DNA of 64,000 bases from assembly GCA_009809945.1 (NCBI GenBank), contig WTPW01000656.1, positions 88,416 to 152,415 of the forward strand. The letters run 5' to 3'. Made by a program: the position numbers and the translations under genes. This DNA comes from Gigaspora margarita (lineage: Eukaryota; Glomeromycota; Glomeromycetes; Diversisporales; Gigasporaceae). Shown piece by piece: positions 11,035-21,905 of this stretch (position 1 is its first letter; every line of letters starts with the position of its first letter). The notes beneath the pieces were generated by a model. The model searched no databases. It saw nothing but the letters and a program-made list of their open reading frames with translations, and had not been told where the DNA came from.

Positions 11035-11291
11035 TATATTTTTATAGACATTTTGTTGTATAATAATATTGTTAAAATTTAATATTTTTTTAAAAAAAAA
11101 GTAAAAAAGTTTCTTTTAAAAAAATATATATTTTTGTTGCAATTTAAAATTTTATAAGTTTATATTGTACAAGTATATTGTTAAATATGCTAAATATGTA
11201 GTTAAAATTTTAGCTTAATTGAATTAGTAGTTGTTAAAATATAAATTTTTAAAAATTAATAATTATCACTAAATATAAAATTACTATATAT

Positions 11292-11439
11292 AGGGGTCGG
11301 CTAAAGCGAAGTTAATTAATATATAATCTACACACTACATAAATTACATTATTGATATCTATAGAATCTTCTAACAATAAATGCATCAAAAAGGTAACCC
11401 TAACCCTAACCAAATTTTACTCCACTTTAGCTGACCCCT
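11292..11439. mobile_element. 148-bp MITE with AGGGGTCGGCTAAAGC ends and telomere-like core
   Basis: Ends AGGGGTCGGCTAAAGCG and the complement of AGGGGTCAGCTAAAGTG. The interior carries ATCAAAAAGGTAACCCTAACCCTAACC. The flanks are (TA)n, so the duplication cannot be sized. The ends match those of the 257-bp element at 22381-22637, which has an 8-bp duplication. Confidence 0.7.
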
Positions 11440-12117
11440 ATATATAGCAATTTGCATAACTTTATATAAATTGGTTTTTATTTATATTTTAATAACTTCT
11501 TATTCAATTAAGCTAAAATTTTAACAATATATTTAGCATATACATAGCAATGCACTTGTATAGTACAAGCTTATAAAGTTGTATATTGGTGGCAAAAATA
11601 TAATTTTTTTAAAATAAAAATCTTTTTACTTTTTTTTTTAAAAAAATAATATTTTTAAAAAAATTTATAAAAATTAAATTTACTTTAAAATAATAATAAA
11701 AATTATATCAAAAATAGCTTAGATCTTTTTTTATTAGATATAAAAAAATTATAAATAAATTGTTAAAATTGAAATCTTTTATATAAAGACAAAAGTAACT
11801 TTTAGTTTTGGTGTAATAACTTTTTGCACAGTATATTAGAGTGTGTCCAACTGTAGAATTATAAAAAAAATAATTATAATACATGTATTCTATAATTCAA
11901 AAAATAAAAATACACTAACTTACTTATAATTAATAAAAAATTTTATTTTAATTTATTATGACTATTACCAGAAAAATTGCTAAATATAAATATATAAAAT
12001 ATTAATTAATAATATAAAAATTTAAATTATATAATAAAATTATACAAACTGACTAATAAAAATAAACAAAATATTAATTAATAATATAAAATTTTAAATC
12101 AAATAAAATTTTACTAA

Positions 12118-12424
12118 TATGGGGCCTTTGCAATAGAAAGGGCTGATACTGCCCAAAAATGAAAACCAAGTTTGTTGTATCCGGATAAATTTTGACACGG
12201 GCTACAATTTTCAATTATAAATGGAAATTGATTTGCATAATAAAAAATTGAGTTATTTAAAAAAAATTTTTTTGAGTTTCATAGATCATGAGATTGCTTG
12301 ATACAACTGGCCAATCAAATCATGAAATTTTTAATTAGCCTGGATTAGTCTGAACAAAACAAACATGATTTTACAAAATTGTATATAAACCAGTATTGGC
12401 CCTTTTTACTTCAAAGGCCCCATA
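12118..12424 (-). mobile_element. MITE family E3, copy 1 (TATGGGGCC ends)
   Basis: Ends TATGGGGCCTTTGCAATAG and the complement of TATGGGGCCTTTGAAGTA. The interior contains the complement of TTTATTATGCAAAT and TTATAATTGAAAA. The same ends and interior recur at 23966-24224 and 25489-27091. Confidence 0.75.
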
Positions 12425-12506
12425 TATTAATAAAATATAAAATATATATTATTAGATCTAAAGATTAAAAATGCTTAAATAATATTATTTAATAATGTTA
12501 TACTTA

Positions 12507-12904
12507 CTGTAAATTCTCGAAATAGTGGGCAGGGGTGTTATTTCGAAATTTGTGCCCCCTAAAAACGCATAGGTAGTTTCGAAATAACGCCCATGTGCGT
12601 CCCAAATAGCGCGCACCTTTGGTGAATATGGATATTTTATTGAAGTGAAAAAAGGCTTTTGCAGTGTTTTTTTATTAAATATCGGAATACAAAACTCCTG
12701 ATATGCACCTGATTTTGACAAAATATAGCATATTGGTAGCATATCAGAAGTCTCGTATCTGATATTTACCTGATACTTATACATTCAACCTGTTTATTTC
12801 CAGGATTAATACTTTGCCTCAAAATAACGCCCATGCGCGTATTCAAAATAACACACACATAGTCAAAATAGCACACTCTTGCCTGCTATTTCGAGAATTT
12901 ATAG
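12507..12904. mobile_element. 398-bp TA-flanked MITE with CGAAATAACGC words
   Basis: Ends CTGTAAATTCTCGAAATAG and the complement of CTATAAATTCTCGAAATAG, flanked by TA at 12505-12506 and 12905-12906. Both subterminal zones repeat the words CGAAATAACGCCCATG and AAATAGCGCGCAC. A 99-codon minus-strand frame spans part of it but has no recognisable similarity. Related ends occur at 9832, 11034 and 32755-32868. Confidence 0.75.
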
Positions 12905-13832
12905 TACTTTCTAATAATAATTTAAAAAATAAATAAAGAATATTATTAATTTAATATTAATTAAAAAATAATTTTAATAAAATATATATTTAAAAAATTA
13001 AAAAACTTAAGTAATATAATTTAACAATTTTATACTTACTTCCTAATAATAATTTAAAAAATAAATAAAAATATTAGATATTAAATAGAAAACAATTAAA
13101 TAAAATATATATTCATACTCTTGGCCTATATATTTATAATAAATATATAATTAAATTATAAAAAATAATTTATTAAAATATAATTTAATCAAATTTATAC
13201 TAACTGACTAAAAATTTTAATAAAAAAATATTGGAATTAAATTATTAATTTAATTAAATTATAAAAGTTAATTATTAATAATAAGTTAATAAATATAATA
13301 AGGTTTATACTAACTAACTAATAATTATTAATAAAAAAACATATTAATATTAAAATATTAGTTTTAAAAATAAAAATAAATATAATAAGATTTATACATA
13401 CTAACTAATAAAGATATATAAGTAATTATAAAAAGTTAGTTATCAAAAATTAGTTATTATAATATAATTTAATAAATTTTATACTATCTCACTAATAATT
13501 ATTAGCAAAAAAATTAAATATATTTATTAGTAATTAAATAAAAATAATTATAAAATTATTTATTAAAATAAGTTATTCAAATATAATAAAGTTTATACTA
13601 ACTGACTAATAATTATTAATAAAAAAATATATTAATTATTAAAATAATAGGTTTAAAAATAAAGATAAATATAATAAAGTTTATATTTACAAACTAATAA
13701 AAGTATTTAATTAAATTATAAAAGTTTGTTATTAAAATTACTTAATAAAATATAATTTAATGAAGTTTATACTTACTGTCTAATAATTATTAGCAAAAAA
13801 TTTCAATATATTTATTAGCAATTAATAAATAT

Positions 13833-14120
13833 TGCAAGTTGCTATATCGCAAGTTAATATTATTGACCAATTAGATCACAGGATCTTGTTTAACAAAAAC
13901 GAACAAAAATTTGAAAAATCATTAAAAAAATCAAAAATTTTAAATAACTTAAAATTTCATTATATATACTAGTCTTGGGCTTTTAATTAGAAGATTTTAA
14001 CACTTAACTTTTCACATATATACACTCTCTAACTCTAACCTTAATACTAGTTCAAACCCTAACACTTAGCTAATAATAATTTTATTTTTTTAAATATTAA
14101 TTTGTGATATTACACCCTGT
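13833..14120 (-). mobile_element. Inverted-terminus element family E2, copy 2
   Basis: Inverted copy of 1553-1988 lacking that copy's MITE: GCAAGTTGCTATATCGC at the left, GTGATATTACACCCTGT at the right, and the AGATCACAGGATCTTGTT and CTAACTCTAACCTTAATACT blocks between. It lies inside the AT-rich satellite. Confidence 0.7.
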
Positions 14121-14125
14121 TAAAT

Positions 14126-14424
14126 AAGGACTCCAGAAATCTAGTACAAAACTTATAAATTATGTATTTTATCAAAAATCCCAAATTTGAAAAGCAAAAA
14201 AACAATTCTTAGCAATTATCTTTGCTTTTAGTGGTCCAATTTGAATAAACTTTTTTAAAAAATAAAGCTCTCAGTGAGATGCATTTGATAAAAAAAGTTT
14301 ATTCAATTCTGATCACTAGATCAAAAGTTATTTAACAAAATGTAGTTTTGTCATTTTTAGCAAATTAGGTCAAAATTGGCAAAATCTAGTTATAACCTAT
14401 ATGAAAGATATCTGGGGTTCTTTT
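14126..14424. mobile_element. MITE with AAGGACTCCAGAAATCT ends
   Basis: Ends AAGGACTCCAGAAATCT and the complement of AAGAACCCCAGATATCT, with TTAAA-like flanks. It abuts element E2 copy 2. Bases 14298-14370 recur as a 71-bp slice inside the Sel1 array at 42772-42842. Confidence 0.55.
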
Positions 14425-14937
14425 AAATTTAACAAAATTCTAAAAAAAAATAGTTGTAAATTTAATAATATTTATACTAACCAACTAATAATTATTATTA
14501 AAAAATATTTTAATTATTAAATTATTAGTTTTAAAAATTAAAATATATATAATAAAATGCATACTTACAAACTAATAAATATATAGAATTTAATTATAAA
14601 AAGTCAATTATTAAAAAATTAGTTAATAAAATATAATTTAATAAATTTAATACTAACTGTCTAATAATTATTAGTTAAAAAATTAAATAAATATATTAAT
14701 AATTAAATAAAAATAGTTGTTTTAAAAAATTCATTATTTAAAATAAGGTATTAAATATAATAATATCTATACTAACCATCTAATAATTATTAATAAAAAA
14801 AATAAATTTATTTATTTATTATTAAATAAAAAGAATTATATACAAATAAGCAAGTTTATACTTACTGACTAATAAACATATATTTAATTAAATTATAAAA
14901 AATTAATTTGTAAAAATAAGTTATTAAAATTATAGTT

Positions 14938-15290
14938 TTCTAGGCTTCACACCTTTGTGTTGTGCTTGTATATTACACCCAAACGATCTACCAATTAAAT
15001 TTGAAGATCAGGTGTAATATGCAAATTTCTTTGTGTAATGAAATTTTCAAAAATTTGTAATATCAAAAAATTTTGTTTACATAATCACTTTTCGAACTCT
15101 AACAAAAAAAATTCCTTGCAAAATTATATTATAAGCTATTACTTTTTCTAATCTCTAACTCTAACCCAACCCTAAAACTAACCTTATATTAATTTAATTT
15201 ATATAAAATATATTTTGTCGCAAATTTACAAATTATGTTTATCTATATACTGCAATAAATTAGCACATCACAGGATGCATTGTATAGAAT
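14938..15290. repeat. Repeat with TTAGGG-like core, ends unresolved
   Basis: Interrupts the AT-rich satellite. It contains GATCAGGTGTAATATGC (shared in part with 26590-26620 and 56540-56580) and the minus-strand core CTCTAACTCTAACCCAACCC. Clear inverted ends were not found. Confidence 0.4.
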
Positions 15291-15609
15291 TATCCATTAA
15301 AATATACTAAAATCTATACTAATGTTCTAATGTTTTTTAATAAAAAATTTAAAGAAAATAAGAATTAATTTGAAAGAAAAATAGATTTATTAGTTATTAA
15401 ATAAAAATTATATATTATAAATAATAAAAATTATATATACATACTAATATATATTATTTAATTAAATTATAAAAAATTATTATTAAAATTAAGAGTAATA
15501 ATAAAGTTTATACTAATGATCTAATAATTATTTGCCAAAAAATTTAAAAATTTTATTAATAAGTAAATATATAAAGTTAAAAAGATTTAATTATTAAAAA
15601 CAAGTTTAT

Positions 15610-15947
15610 TAAAATGCACTACTGGTATTCAGCACTAGTATATAGTATAATATAAAGATCTATATAAAAAAAAAACAAAAAAATAAAAAAAGTGAATTTA
15701 ATTAATATTAAGTTAGAGTTAATAGTTAGGAATTAGGGTGCGGTATAGTATATAGTAAAATTTCACAAGGATTTTTTTTTTAAACAAAAGATAGTTTCAT
15801 AAATAAAAGTTTGAGCTAGAAGGTATTTTTTAAAAAATAGCAAAATGACAAAAAAATTTATTTTATACAAGATCTTTACATTATACTGTATTTAAAAAAT
15901 TTGAGTAGCAAAAGTCATTGTAGTGTTAACACCAGTAGTGCATTTTA
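15610..15947. mobile_element. 338-bp MITE with TAAAATGCACTACTGG ends
   Basis: Perfect 16-bp inverted ends TAAAATGCACTACTGG / CCAGTAGTGCATTTTA. The interior holds a core module: AAGTTAGAGTTAATAGTTAG, GGTGCGGTATAGTATATAG, AAAATTTCAC, a T-run, then ATAGTTTCATAAATAAAAGT. It is embedded in the AT-rich satellite. Confidence 0.8.
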
Positions 15948-16700
15948 GTAAATTTGATTAAAAATAAGTTAAAATAAAATTTAAAAAGTTTATACTAATA
16001 CTCTAAAATAAATAAAATTATTAAATAAATAATTTAAAATAAAATAATTTACAAATAAACATAATCAAGTTTAATTTACGCACTAATAATTAATAAAAAA
16101 AATAGATTAATTATTGAAGTATTAATCTAAAATTAAATATAATTAAAGTTAATACTAACTTTCTAATAATTATTAATAAATATATTTATTAGTAATCAAA
16201 TGAAATTTAATTAATAAAATATGTTATATAGTACTAACTTTCTAATAATTATAAATAAATAAGGGCTGGTGCAAAAATGTAGATACACAAAAACTAAAAG
16301 TTATTTTGTCTACATATAAAAGTTCTTCAGTTTTAACTATTTATTTATAATTTTTTTATACCTAATAAAGAAAGACCTAAGCTACATTTTGATATAATTT
16401 TTATTATCATTTTATAATAAGTTTATTTTATAATAAATTTTGTAAAAAATTCTATTTTTTTTAAAAAAATATATATATATATTTTCGTCACCAATATGCA
16501 ACTTTATAAGCTTGTACTATTCAACTGCATTGCCATATATATGCTAAATATACAGTTAAAATTTTAACTTAATTAGATTAGTAGTTGTTAAAATATAGAT
16601 TAAAAACTAATTTATTTTAATAAAGTTTTATATATAACTATATATAGTAATTTTATATATAGTAATTATTATTAAATATTTAAAAATAAAAATTACTACT

Positions 16701-16939
16701 TATTGCCAGTGGTGATTATCGCCAGTGATTAACAAAGATTAATAAAAAGTTTTTTGCCAAAATAAAAATTAAAATTTGATTAATATTAGGGTTAGGGTAA
16801 GAACTGGGATGGGGCAGGGAACATAGTTTATACCAAAATTTTACGGAAAATTTTTTTGTTAGAGCCCCAAAGGTAATTTTATAGACAAAATTTAAAGATA
16901 CAAAATATAAATTGGTGATGATCACCACTAGTGATAAAT
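16701..16939. mobile_element. MITE with CCAGTGGTGAT ends
   Basis: Imperfect inverted ends TATTGCCAGTGGTGATTATC and the complement of TATTTATCACTAGTGGTGAT. The interior has ATATTAGGGTTAGGGTAAG, AGTTTATACCAAAATTTTAC, a T-run, and GGTAATTTTATAGACAAA, the same core order as the MITE at 15610-15947 though the ends differ. Confidence 0.65.
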
Positions 16940-17447
16940 AGCAAACTTTTTAAAAATTTATATTTTAACAACTACTGATTCAATTAAGCTAAAAGTTTAA
17001 CTATATATTTAGCATATATATANCAATATACTTNTANAATAAAANCTTACAAAATTGTAAATTAGTAACAAAAATATAGTTATTTTTAAAAGNTATTTTT
17101 TTGCTTTTTTTAAAAAAAATACTAAATTTTAAAAACATTATTACACAACAATTTGTATATAAAAAGATAATAAATTTTATATTAATAGATAGCTTAGAAC
17201 TTGGTTTATTTAGTACAAAAAAATTATAAATAGATAATTAAAAATTAAATAACTTTTATATATAGATAAATTAATTATTTAATTTTAATTTATTCATATT
17301 TCTGCATTTTACAAATTGAAAAAATAAGTCATTAATAAAAATTTTTACAGAAATAAAATTTTTTAATAAAATTTACATTAAAATAAATCTGCAGACCTGA
17401 GTAATTGTCTGAAGCATAGTGAGGACTTATTTGTACATGTAAAAATT

Positions 17448-17757
17448 AAAAAATGTCTGTCTGTCCAGCATGTGACTTGTTGGTGATTGGCTGTTATAGT
17501 CCATACTCGGTCCACACTAGACCTTTGATTTGAAAAATGTCTGTTTGTCCAGCACGTGACTTGTTGGTGATTTGCTGCTATGGTCCACACTAGACCTTAT
17601 ATTTGAAAAACGTCTGTCTGTCCAGCACATAACTTTGTGACTTATTGGTGATTGGCTGTTATGGTCCACACTAGACCTTTGATTTGAAAAATGTCTGTCT
17701 GTCCGCCATGTGACTATACTGTGATTGGCTATTATGGACCATACTAGACTTCTGATT
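17448..17757. repeat. Four-unit ~80-bp minisatellite
   Basis: Units begin at about 17448, 17533, 17606 and 17687. Each reads AAAAATGTCTGTCTGTCCAG, then GTGACTTGTTGGTGATTGGC, then GGTCCACACTAGACC. It is relatively GC-rich against its surroundings. A minus-strand frame crosses two units by chance of period. Confidence 0.9.
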
Positions 17758-18122
17758 ATTATTTATACATATTTGCTTCAGACTCGCAACAGTTCCCATT
17801 AACCTAGTAAATAAATGCATTTAAATGCTTATATTAAATTTTAAAATTTTTTTTTATTATATGTCGTGTATCTACATTTTTGCACCGGACCATGTATTTA
17901 TTAGCAATTAAATAAAATTTAATTATTAAATAAGTTATATAGTATTACCATCTAATAATTATTAATAAATAAATTTATTAGTAATTAAATAAAATTTAAT
18001 TAATAAATTAAGTTATTAAAATAGAATAAAGTTTATATTAACTGACTAATAATTATTAATAAAAAAATATATTAATTATTAAAATATTAAAATGTTAGTT
18101 TTAAAAATTGCAAAAATATAGA

Positions 18123-18314
18123 CTGTGTCCTGTGCATTTTGTGCCCTCTAATGTACTAATAATTAATTTTTTTTAGAGTTTGATTAGAATTAGGATTAGA
18201 GTTAAAATTAGTACAAAATTGTAAGGTAATTATATTTTGTTAGAAGTGCAGTAGGGGTTACTCTAGTAAAATTTTGAAATATAAAAATAGAGGGCAAAAA
18301 GTTCATAGGACACT
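18123..18314. mobile_element. MITE with GTGTCCTGTGCATTTT ends
   Basis: Inverted ends TGTGTCCTGTGCATTTTGTG and the complement of AGTGTCCTATGAACTTTTTG, both followed inward by CCCTCTA. The interior carries a diverged copy of the shared core (AGAATTAGGATTAGAGTTA). It lies in the AT-rich satellite. Confidence 0.7.
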
Positions 18315-18526
18315 ATCTAATTCAGTCTTAAAAATAAAGATAAATATAATAAATTTATACTTACAAACTAATAAAAGTAAATAGTTAAATTATAAAAAGT
18401 TAGTTATTAAAAATTAGATATTAAAATATAATTTAATAAAGTTTATACTAACTGTCTAATAATTATTAGCAAAATATTTAAATATATTTATTAGTAATTA
18501 AATAAAAATACAGTATATTCATGAAA

Positions 18527-18815
18527 ATAAGCTACTCCTGTTTAAATCCAAAAACATAAAAACCTCTTTCACCTGAAAATAAGCTACTCCCATAATCGAT
18601 GATGGTCACTATATAGTAAAGGCTAAAATTTACTATACAAATCATATTAGCAGGTTCTATAGCAAAATTATTAGCTAGATATGTAATGGATGGATATGAT
18701 TTATTAGTAAAATTTTTTATGATTTGGGAGCAAACTTGATCAATTCTGATCCAGCCAATCATGATTCTGATGCATTCTGACATATCCCAACCCAGAATTT
18801 TGGTGAACCCTGTAT
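18527..18815 (-). repeat. Relative of the CAGGG-ended MITE at 4524-4762
   Basis: On the minus strand it begins ACAGGGTTCACCAAAATTCT and continues through GATCAAGTTTGCTCCC and AGCAGGTTCTATAGCAAA blocks, either reversed or direct relative to 4524-4762. Only one end is clear. An 83-codon minus-strand frame over it appears fortuitous. Confidence 0.5.
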
Positions 18816-19068
18816 GAGTTTGAATCTACTTGGTCTTAATCAGCCTTGACTAGAAAGTATTGTGTAATATAAATGTTCTAATTGGTTGCTTATTTCCAAT
18901 CTAATTAAGGGTAGAGGGTACTACTTTAAAATTACATATAATCTTAATGGTAAATTTTTTTTATAATTCACTTTATGAAAAATTATATTAAGTAAACTAA
19001 TTTTAATGCTTAAGACAAGTTTGTAGAGCAGGTTTTTCTAATTCTAAAGATTAGTAAAATTATTAAAA

Positions 19069-19765
19069 TTGGTTGAAAATTCAGAGAAATATATATTTTT
19101 AAAGATACAGCCTTACTCAACTAATCTACACCCACCCCTCATTCAACCCACTCCAACCTTTTTATATTCCTATTTCTTGGACTCTACTTTGAAGGGCCTT
19201 ATCCCTATCCCTCTAATCCAATCAGTACAATCCCCTGATATATCCTACAAACAGGCATCCCAAATAATTGTCAAATCCCTTCTCAAAGTGTTTGAAGAGT
19301 CCTACGAGCAGATATAGAAACCATACTGCTCAGCATTTGCCCACTGGAAGAAAACCAACAATATTTGCCCTGAGAATGACAGGCCCAAACCAACACAACC
19401 ACGCTCCCCCTACAAAAAGCAACACTCAAGAAAAAACTTTACCTACAACTGCCTTTGTGGTCTCCCAGATTAACTCCACAATGACTCCAACTCATGCCCA
19501 CCTCTCGGTCAAGCCCTTCGCAAAATTAGCATCTGGTCCACTATGTGGATCAAATATAGTATTCCTACAAATTACATTTTGTCTATTCAAATCTAGGTGA
19601 GTCTTGACCACTCTAGTAGGTTTAGATCGCAGATAAATTAGTCTGAGCTTTTATTCTTGCATATAGTTTATATATATTTGTCACTGTACAATTTAAGTGG
19701 GTAACCACTTATATAAATTATTCAATAAAGATACAAGCAAGACCTCACCTTAAAAATATATATAT
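19069..19765 (+). mobile_element. Retroelement fragment of uncertain class
   Basis: A GC-richer island with codon-like composition (proline- and threonine-rich frames between 19069 and 19600) ends in a TATATAAATTATTCAATAAAG stretch followed by a (TA)n tract. That is the layout of a retroelement 3' portion with a polyadenylation signal. No diagnostic domain is visible. It is broken and treated as a fossil; it might equally be a retrocopy of a host gene. Confidence 0.3.
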
Positions 19766-20077
19766 ATATATATATTTAAAGATTGGGTATTAAAATTTAG
19801 TAATAAAACTAACTTATAAATTTATGTAAATTGATCAATCAGTATTAGCATTTTGTACAACCCAGAAAATTTGGGCTAACTCAGAAAAGCTTTGTAATAT
19901 ATACAACTATATTTTTTTAAAATATAATAATAGTTCAAATTTTTACCATAATAGATAAATTGCTTTATTTATATTTTGTAAAATTTTAATAAAAATTAGT
20001 TGTAATTTAAAAAGGTTTATTAGTAGCATATATCAGTTTTATATGAAAGTTTCAAAATATGATTTAAAATTATATAA

Positions 20078-20435
20078 AAATGATCTACATACCCTCTACC
20101 ATTAAGATTGGATGATTTATTCTGATCTATTAAAATCAAATAATCAATTTTGACCAAATTGCTTGAATGCAAATAACTTAAGTTTTTATTAATTAATCAA
20201 AGGTTCATTATTAAGAAAAAATATTTTTTACAAGTTTTTATGTTAGTTAAGCATAAAAACTCAATTTTGAAAATTTCTTGATTTGCATGGTTTCTATCAA
20301 TGCCTCCATATATATGTATTAATATTACTACTAATTTATTAAAATTATTGTAAAAGGCAAACAGTATTTAGACAAAGCATTGGGTGATCATATAATCATT
20401 CTATTATTTAAAGATAGAGGGTATGTAGATCATTT
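20078..20435. mobile_element. 358-bp MITE with AAATGATCTACATACCCTC ends
   Basis: Ends AAATGATCTACATACCCTCT and its complement. Half-copies of the end also occur at 18894-18922 and 20885-20904. The interior is AT-rich without a frame. Confidence 0.7.
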
Positions 20436-20904
20436 CTATTAATAAACTAGTTAATAAAAATTTTATATTTAATAATAAAGAAAATTTTTATTAAGAAACT
20501 ATATTAAATTTTTAAATAAAATTGTAGAGAGGGTTTTTCTAATTCTAACAGTGGTTGTATCATTAAAATTGGCCCAGTAGAACATAAGATATAGCTGTTT
20601 TCATCTTCGTAACCCTATTTTACTTATTGTTTACACATGATTTGATTGGCCAATTTGTGTAGCCCCTGCAAAATAGACCTGGCTCCCGCAAAAGTTGTTA
20701 CTATAAAAACTTAATCAAATTTTATTCAAAATTAATGAAATTTTTATGATATGCGTAATTTTTTATTACAAACAAATTTACTTAGTACATAAATATCAAT
20801 TTATTTAGTAAAAAAATAACTTTTATATGTAGCAGCTTTTAAATTTGCAGTAAAAATATTTTTTGTCACTCGTTTATTAATAGAAATGATCTACATACCC
20901 TCTA
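20415..20904. repeat. Inverted duplication of a MITE end plus flank
   Basis: A 33-bp segment (20415-20447: the MITE terminus plus its outer flank TCTATTAATAAAC) is repeated exactly, inverted, at 20872-20904. Between them lies a module, GTAGAGAGGGTTTTTCTAAT ... GGCCCAGTAGAACATAAGAT, also seen at 19018-19095 and in the 2189-3023 foldback. Confidence 0.75.
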
Positions 20905-20959
20905 CCCTTAAAATAATATGTATTGAATGTGAAATTAATGTTTAATCAAGAAATACTAG

Positions 20960-21395
20960 TAATTATTCTGGTTAAAGAACAAGTATTATAGAACTATTTA
21001 ATATTGGAGTACCTAAAAATAATGATTGTGCAATCAGTGGACATAAATCTTCTGGTGGATATTATGCTTATGTCAAACTATGGACAAATATGAAAGAGAA
21101 GCAATGTGGATTTAAATAATTAAGTGCAATTATTAAGTATTTTGGTTATAAACTATTCTAAATTTGTCAAGTATTTAATTAACAAACCAAATTTGTTTTT
21201 GTTAAAAAATTTAAGAGCAAAACAAACACGAATTTTATGGAAAATTTCATACTGCACAAGAAATTTTAAACAATTCTCACAAAAGAGCATTAAATACTAC
21301 TGATGAGAATGAACAATTGCATAATCGTAAGAAGAATGTCACAATTGTTAACAATTATTACAACAATTGTACATTTAATAATACTAGTAATTAGG
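20960..21395 (+). pseudogene. Crypton-like tyrosine recombinase, C-terminal scrap
   Basis: A frame at about 20975-21118 reads IIELFNIGVPKNNDCAISGH, then KSSGGYYAYVKLW, ending at a stop. The GHKS box followed by a tyrosine matches the C-terminal catalytic boxes of Crypton/DUF3504-type tyrosine recombinases, which cut and join DNA in a DNA transposon. After a decayed stretch, a second frame near 21299-21394 has a charged segment and an asparagine-rich tail (VTIVNNYYNNCTFNN) that such proteins often carry. There is no N-terminal part, and it is too short to be active. The assignment rests on motif recall alone. Confidence 0.4.
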
Positions 21396-21529
21396 TATGT
21401 AAGTAAATGTAATTGAATAGTAAATTTCATTCAAAGAAACTGTTAACTCCTTATTCAAATTCTAAATCAATGCTAAAAAAAGAATTTATAACCGTGCATC
21501 AAGCAATTTATTCAAAAAAAAAAAGATTT

Positions 21530-21905
21530 TACTCACTTCCCGTCCAAAAACGTTCTTTGCATAACAAGACAATTTAAAAAATTCTTGCACAAAAAAAAGT
21601 CTTTTGCTCAACAGACAATTTAAAAAAATTTCCACTTAAAAAAAGTCCTTCGTGCAACCAGACAATTTTAAAAAAAATTCCCACTAAAAGAAATTTCTTT
21701 GTGCAACCAGGCAATTTTTTAAAAAAAAATTCTCGCTCAAAAAAAATTTCTGCTCAAAAAAGTTCTTCATGCATTCAAGCAGTTTTTTAAAAAAATTCTG
21801 CCCAATAAAGTCATTCGTGCAACCAGACAATTAAAAAAAATTATCGCCCTAAAAAGTTCTTCACACAACAGACAATTAAAAAAAATTTTCAGTCATAATA
21901 AATGT
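21530..21905. repeat. Tandem array, ~55-60 bp unit, about seven copies
   Basis: Repeating words: CGTGCAACCAGACAATT, an A-run, TTCYCGCTCAAAAAAAGTTC. Unit length varies because of the A-runs. It lies just after the Crypton-like scrap. No coding potential. Confidence 0.8.

Larger units (their letters stand above)
9505..11830. mobile_element. Long inverted-repeat element, nested copy
   Basis: Left end CTGGTACAAAAAG and right end complementary to CTGTGCAAAAAG. The sequence ATATTAG lies just outside both ends. The arms are long: the left arm resumes at 11037 and pairs with the segment running to about 11830. The same arms form the element at 16268-17886. Two later insertions sit in it: 9832-11034 in the left arm and 11292-11439 at the centre. 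The interior codes for nothing visible. Confidence 0.55.
16268..17886. mobile_element. 1.6-kb long inverted-repeat element
   Basis: Ends GGTGCAAAAATGTAGATAC and its exact complement. Long arms (about 16268-16640 and 16960-17280) correspond to those of the element at 9505-11830, including AGCTTGTACTAT and GTTAAAATTTTAACTTAATT blocks. A MITE sits between the arms and a four-unit minisatellite lies near the right end. A few ambiguous bases occur at 17025-17095. No coding potential. Confidence 0.75.
11840..18510. repeat. Degenerate AT-rich satellite, broken by MITEs
   Basis: More than twenty occurrences of TACTAACTGACTAATAATTA-like or TACTTACAAACTAATAAA-like words recur at intervals of about 85-115 bp, with a higher-order trio of about 290 bp. 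Examples lie near 13310, 13600, 14476, 14652, 14770, 15508, 16150, 18040 and 18445. Nearly all is A or T with no coding potential. At least seven inverted-repeat elements have inserted into it. Confidence 0.65.

Noticed and set aside
12485-12784. Minus-strand 99-codon frame
   Set aside because: Sits across a MITE border and interior with no similarity to any protein I know; treated as chance.
17378-17590. Minus-strand 70-codon frame with a repeated NHQQVTCW motif
   Set aside because: Produced by two units of the 80-bp minisatellite.
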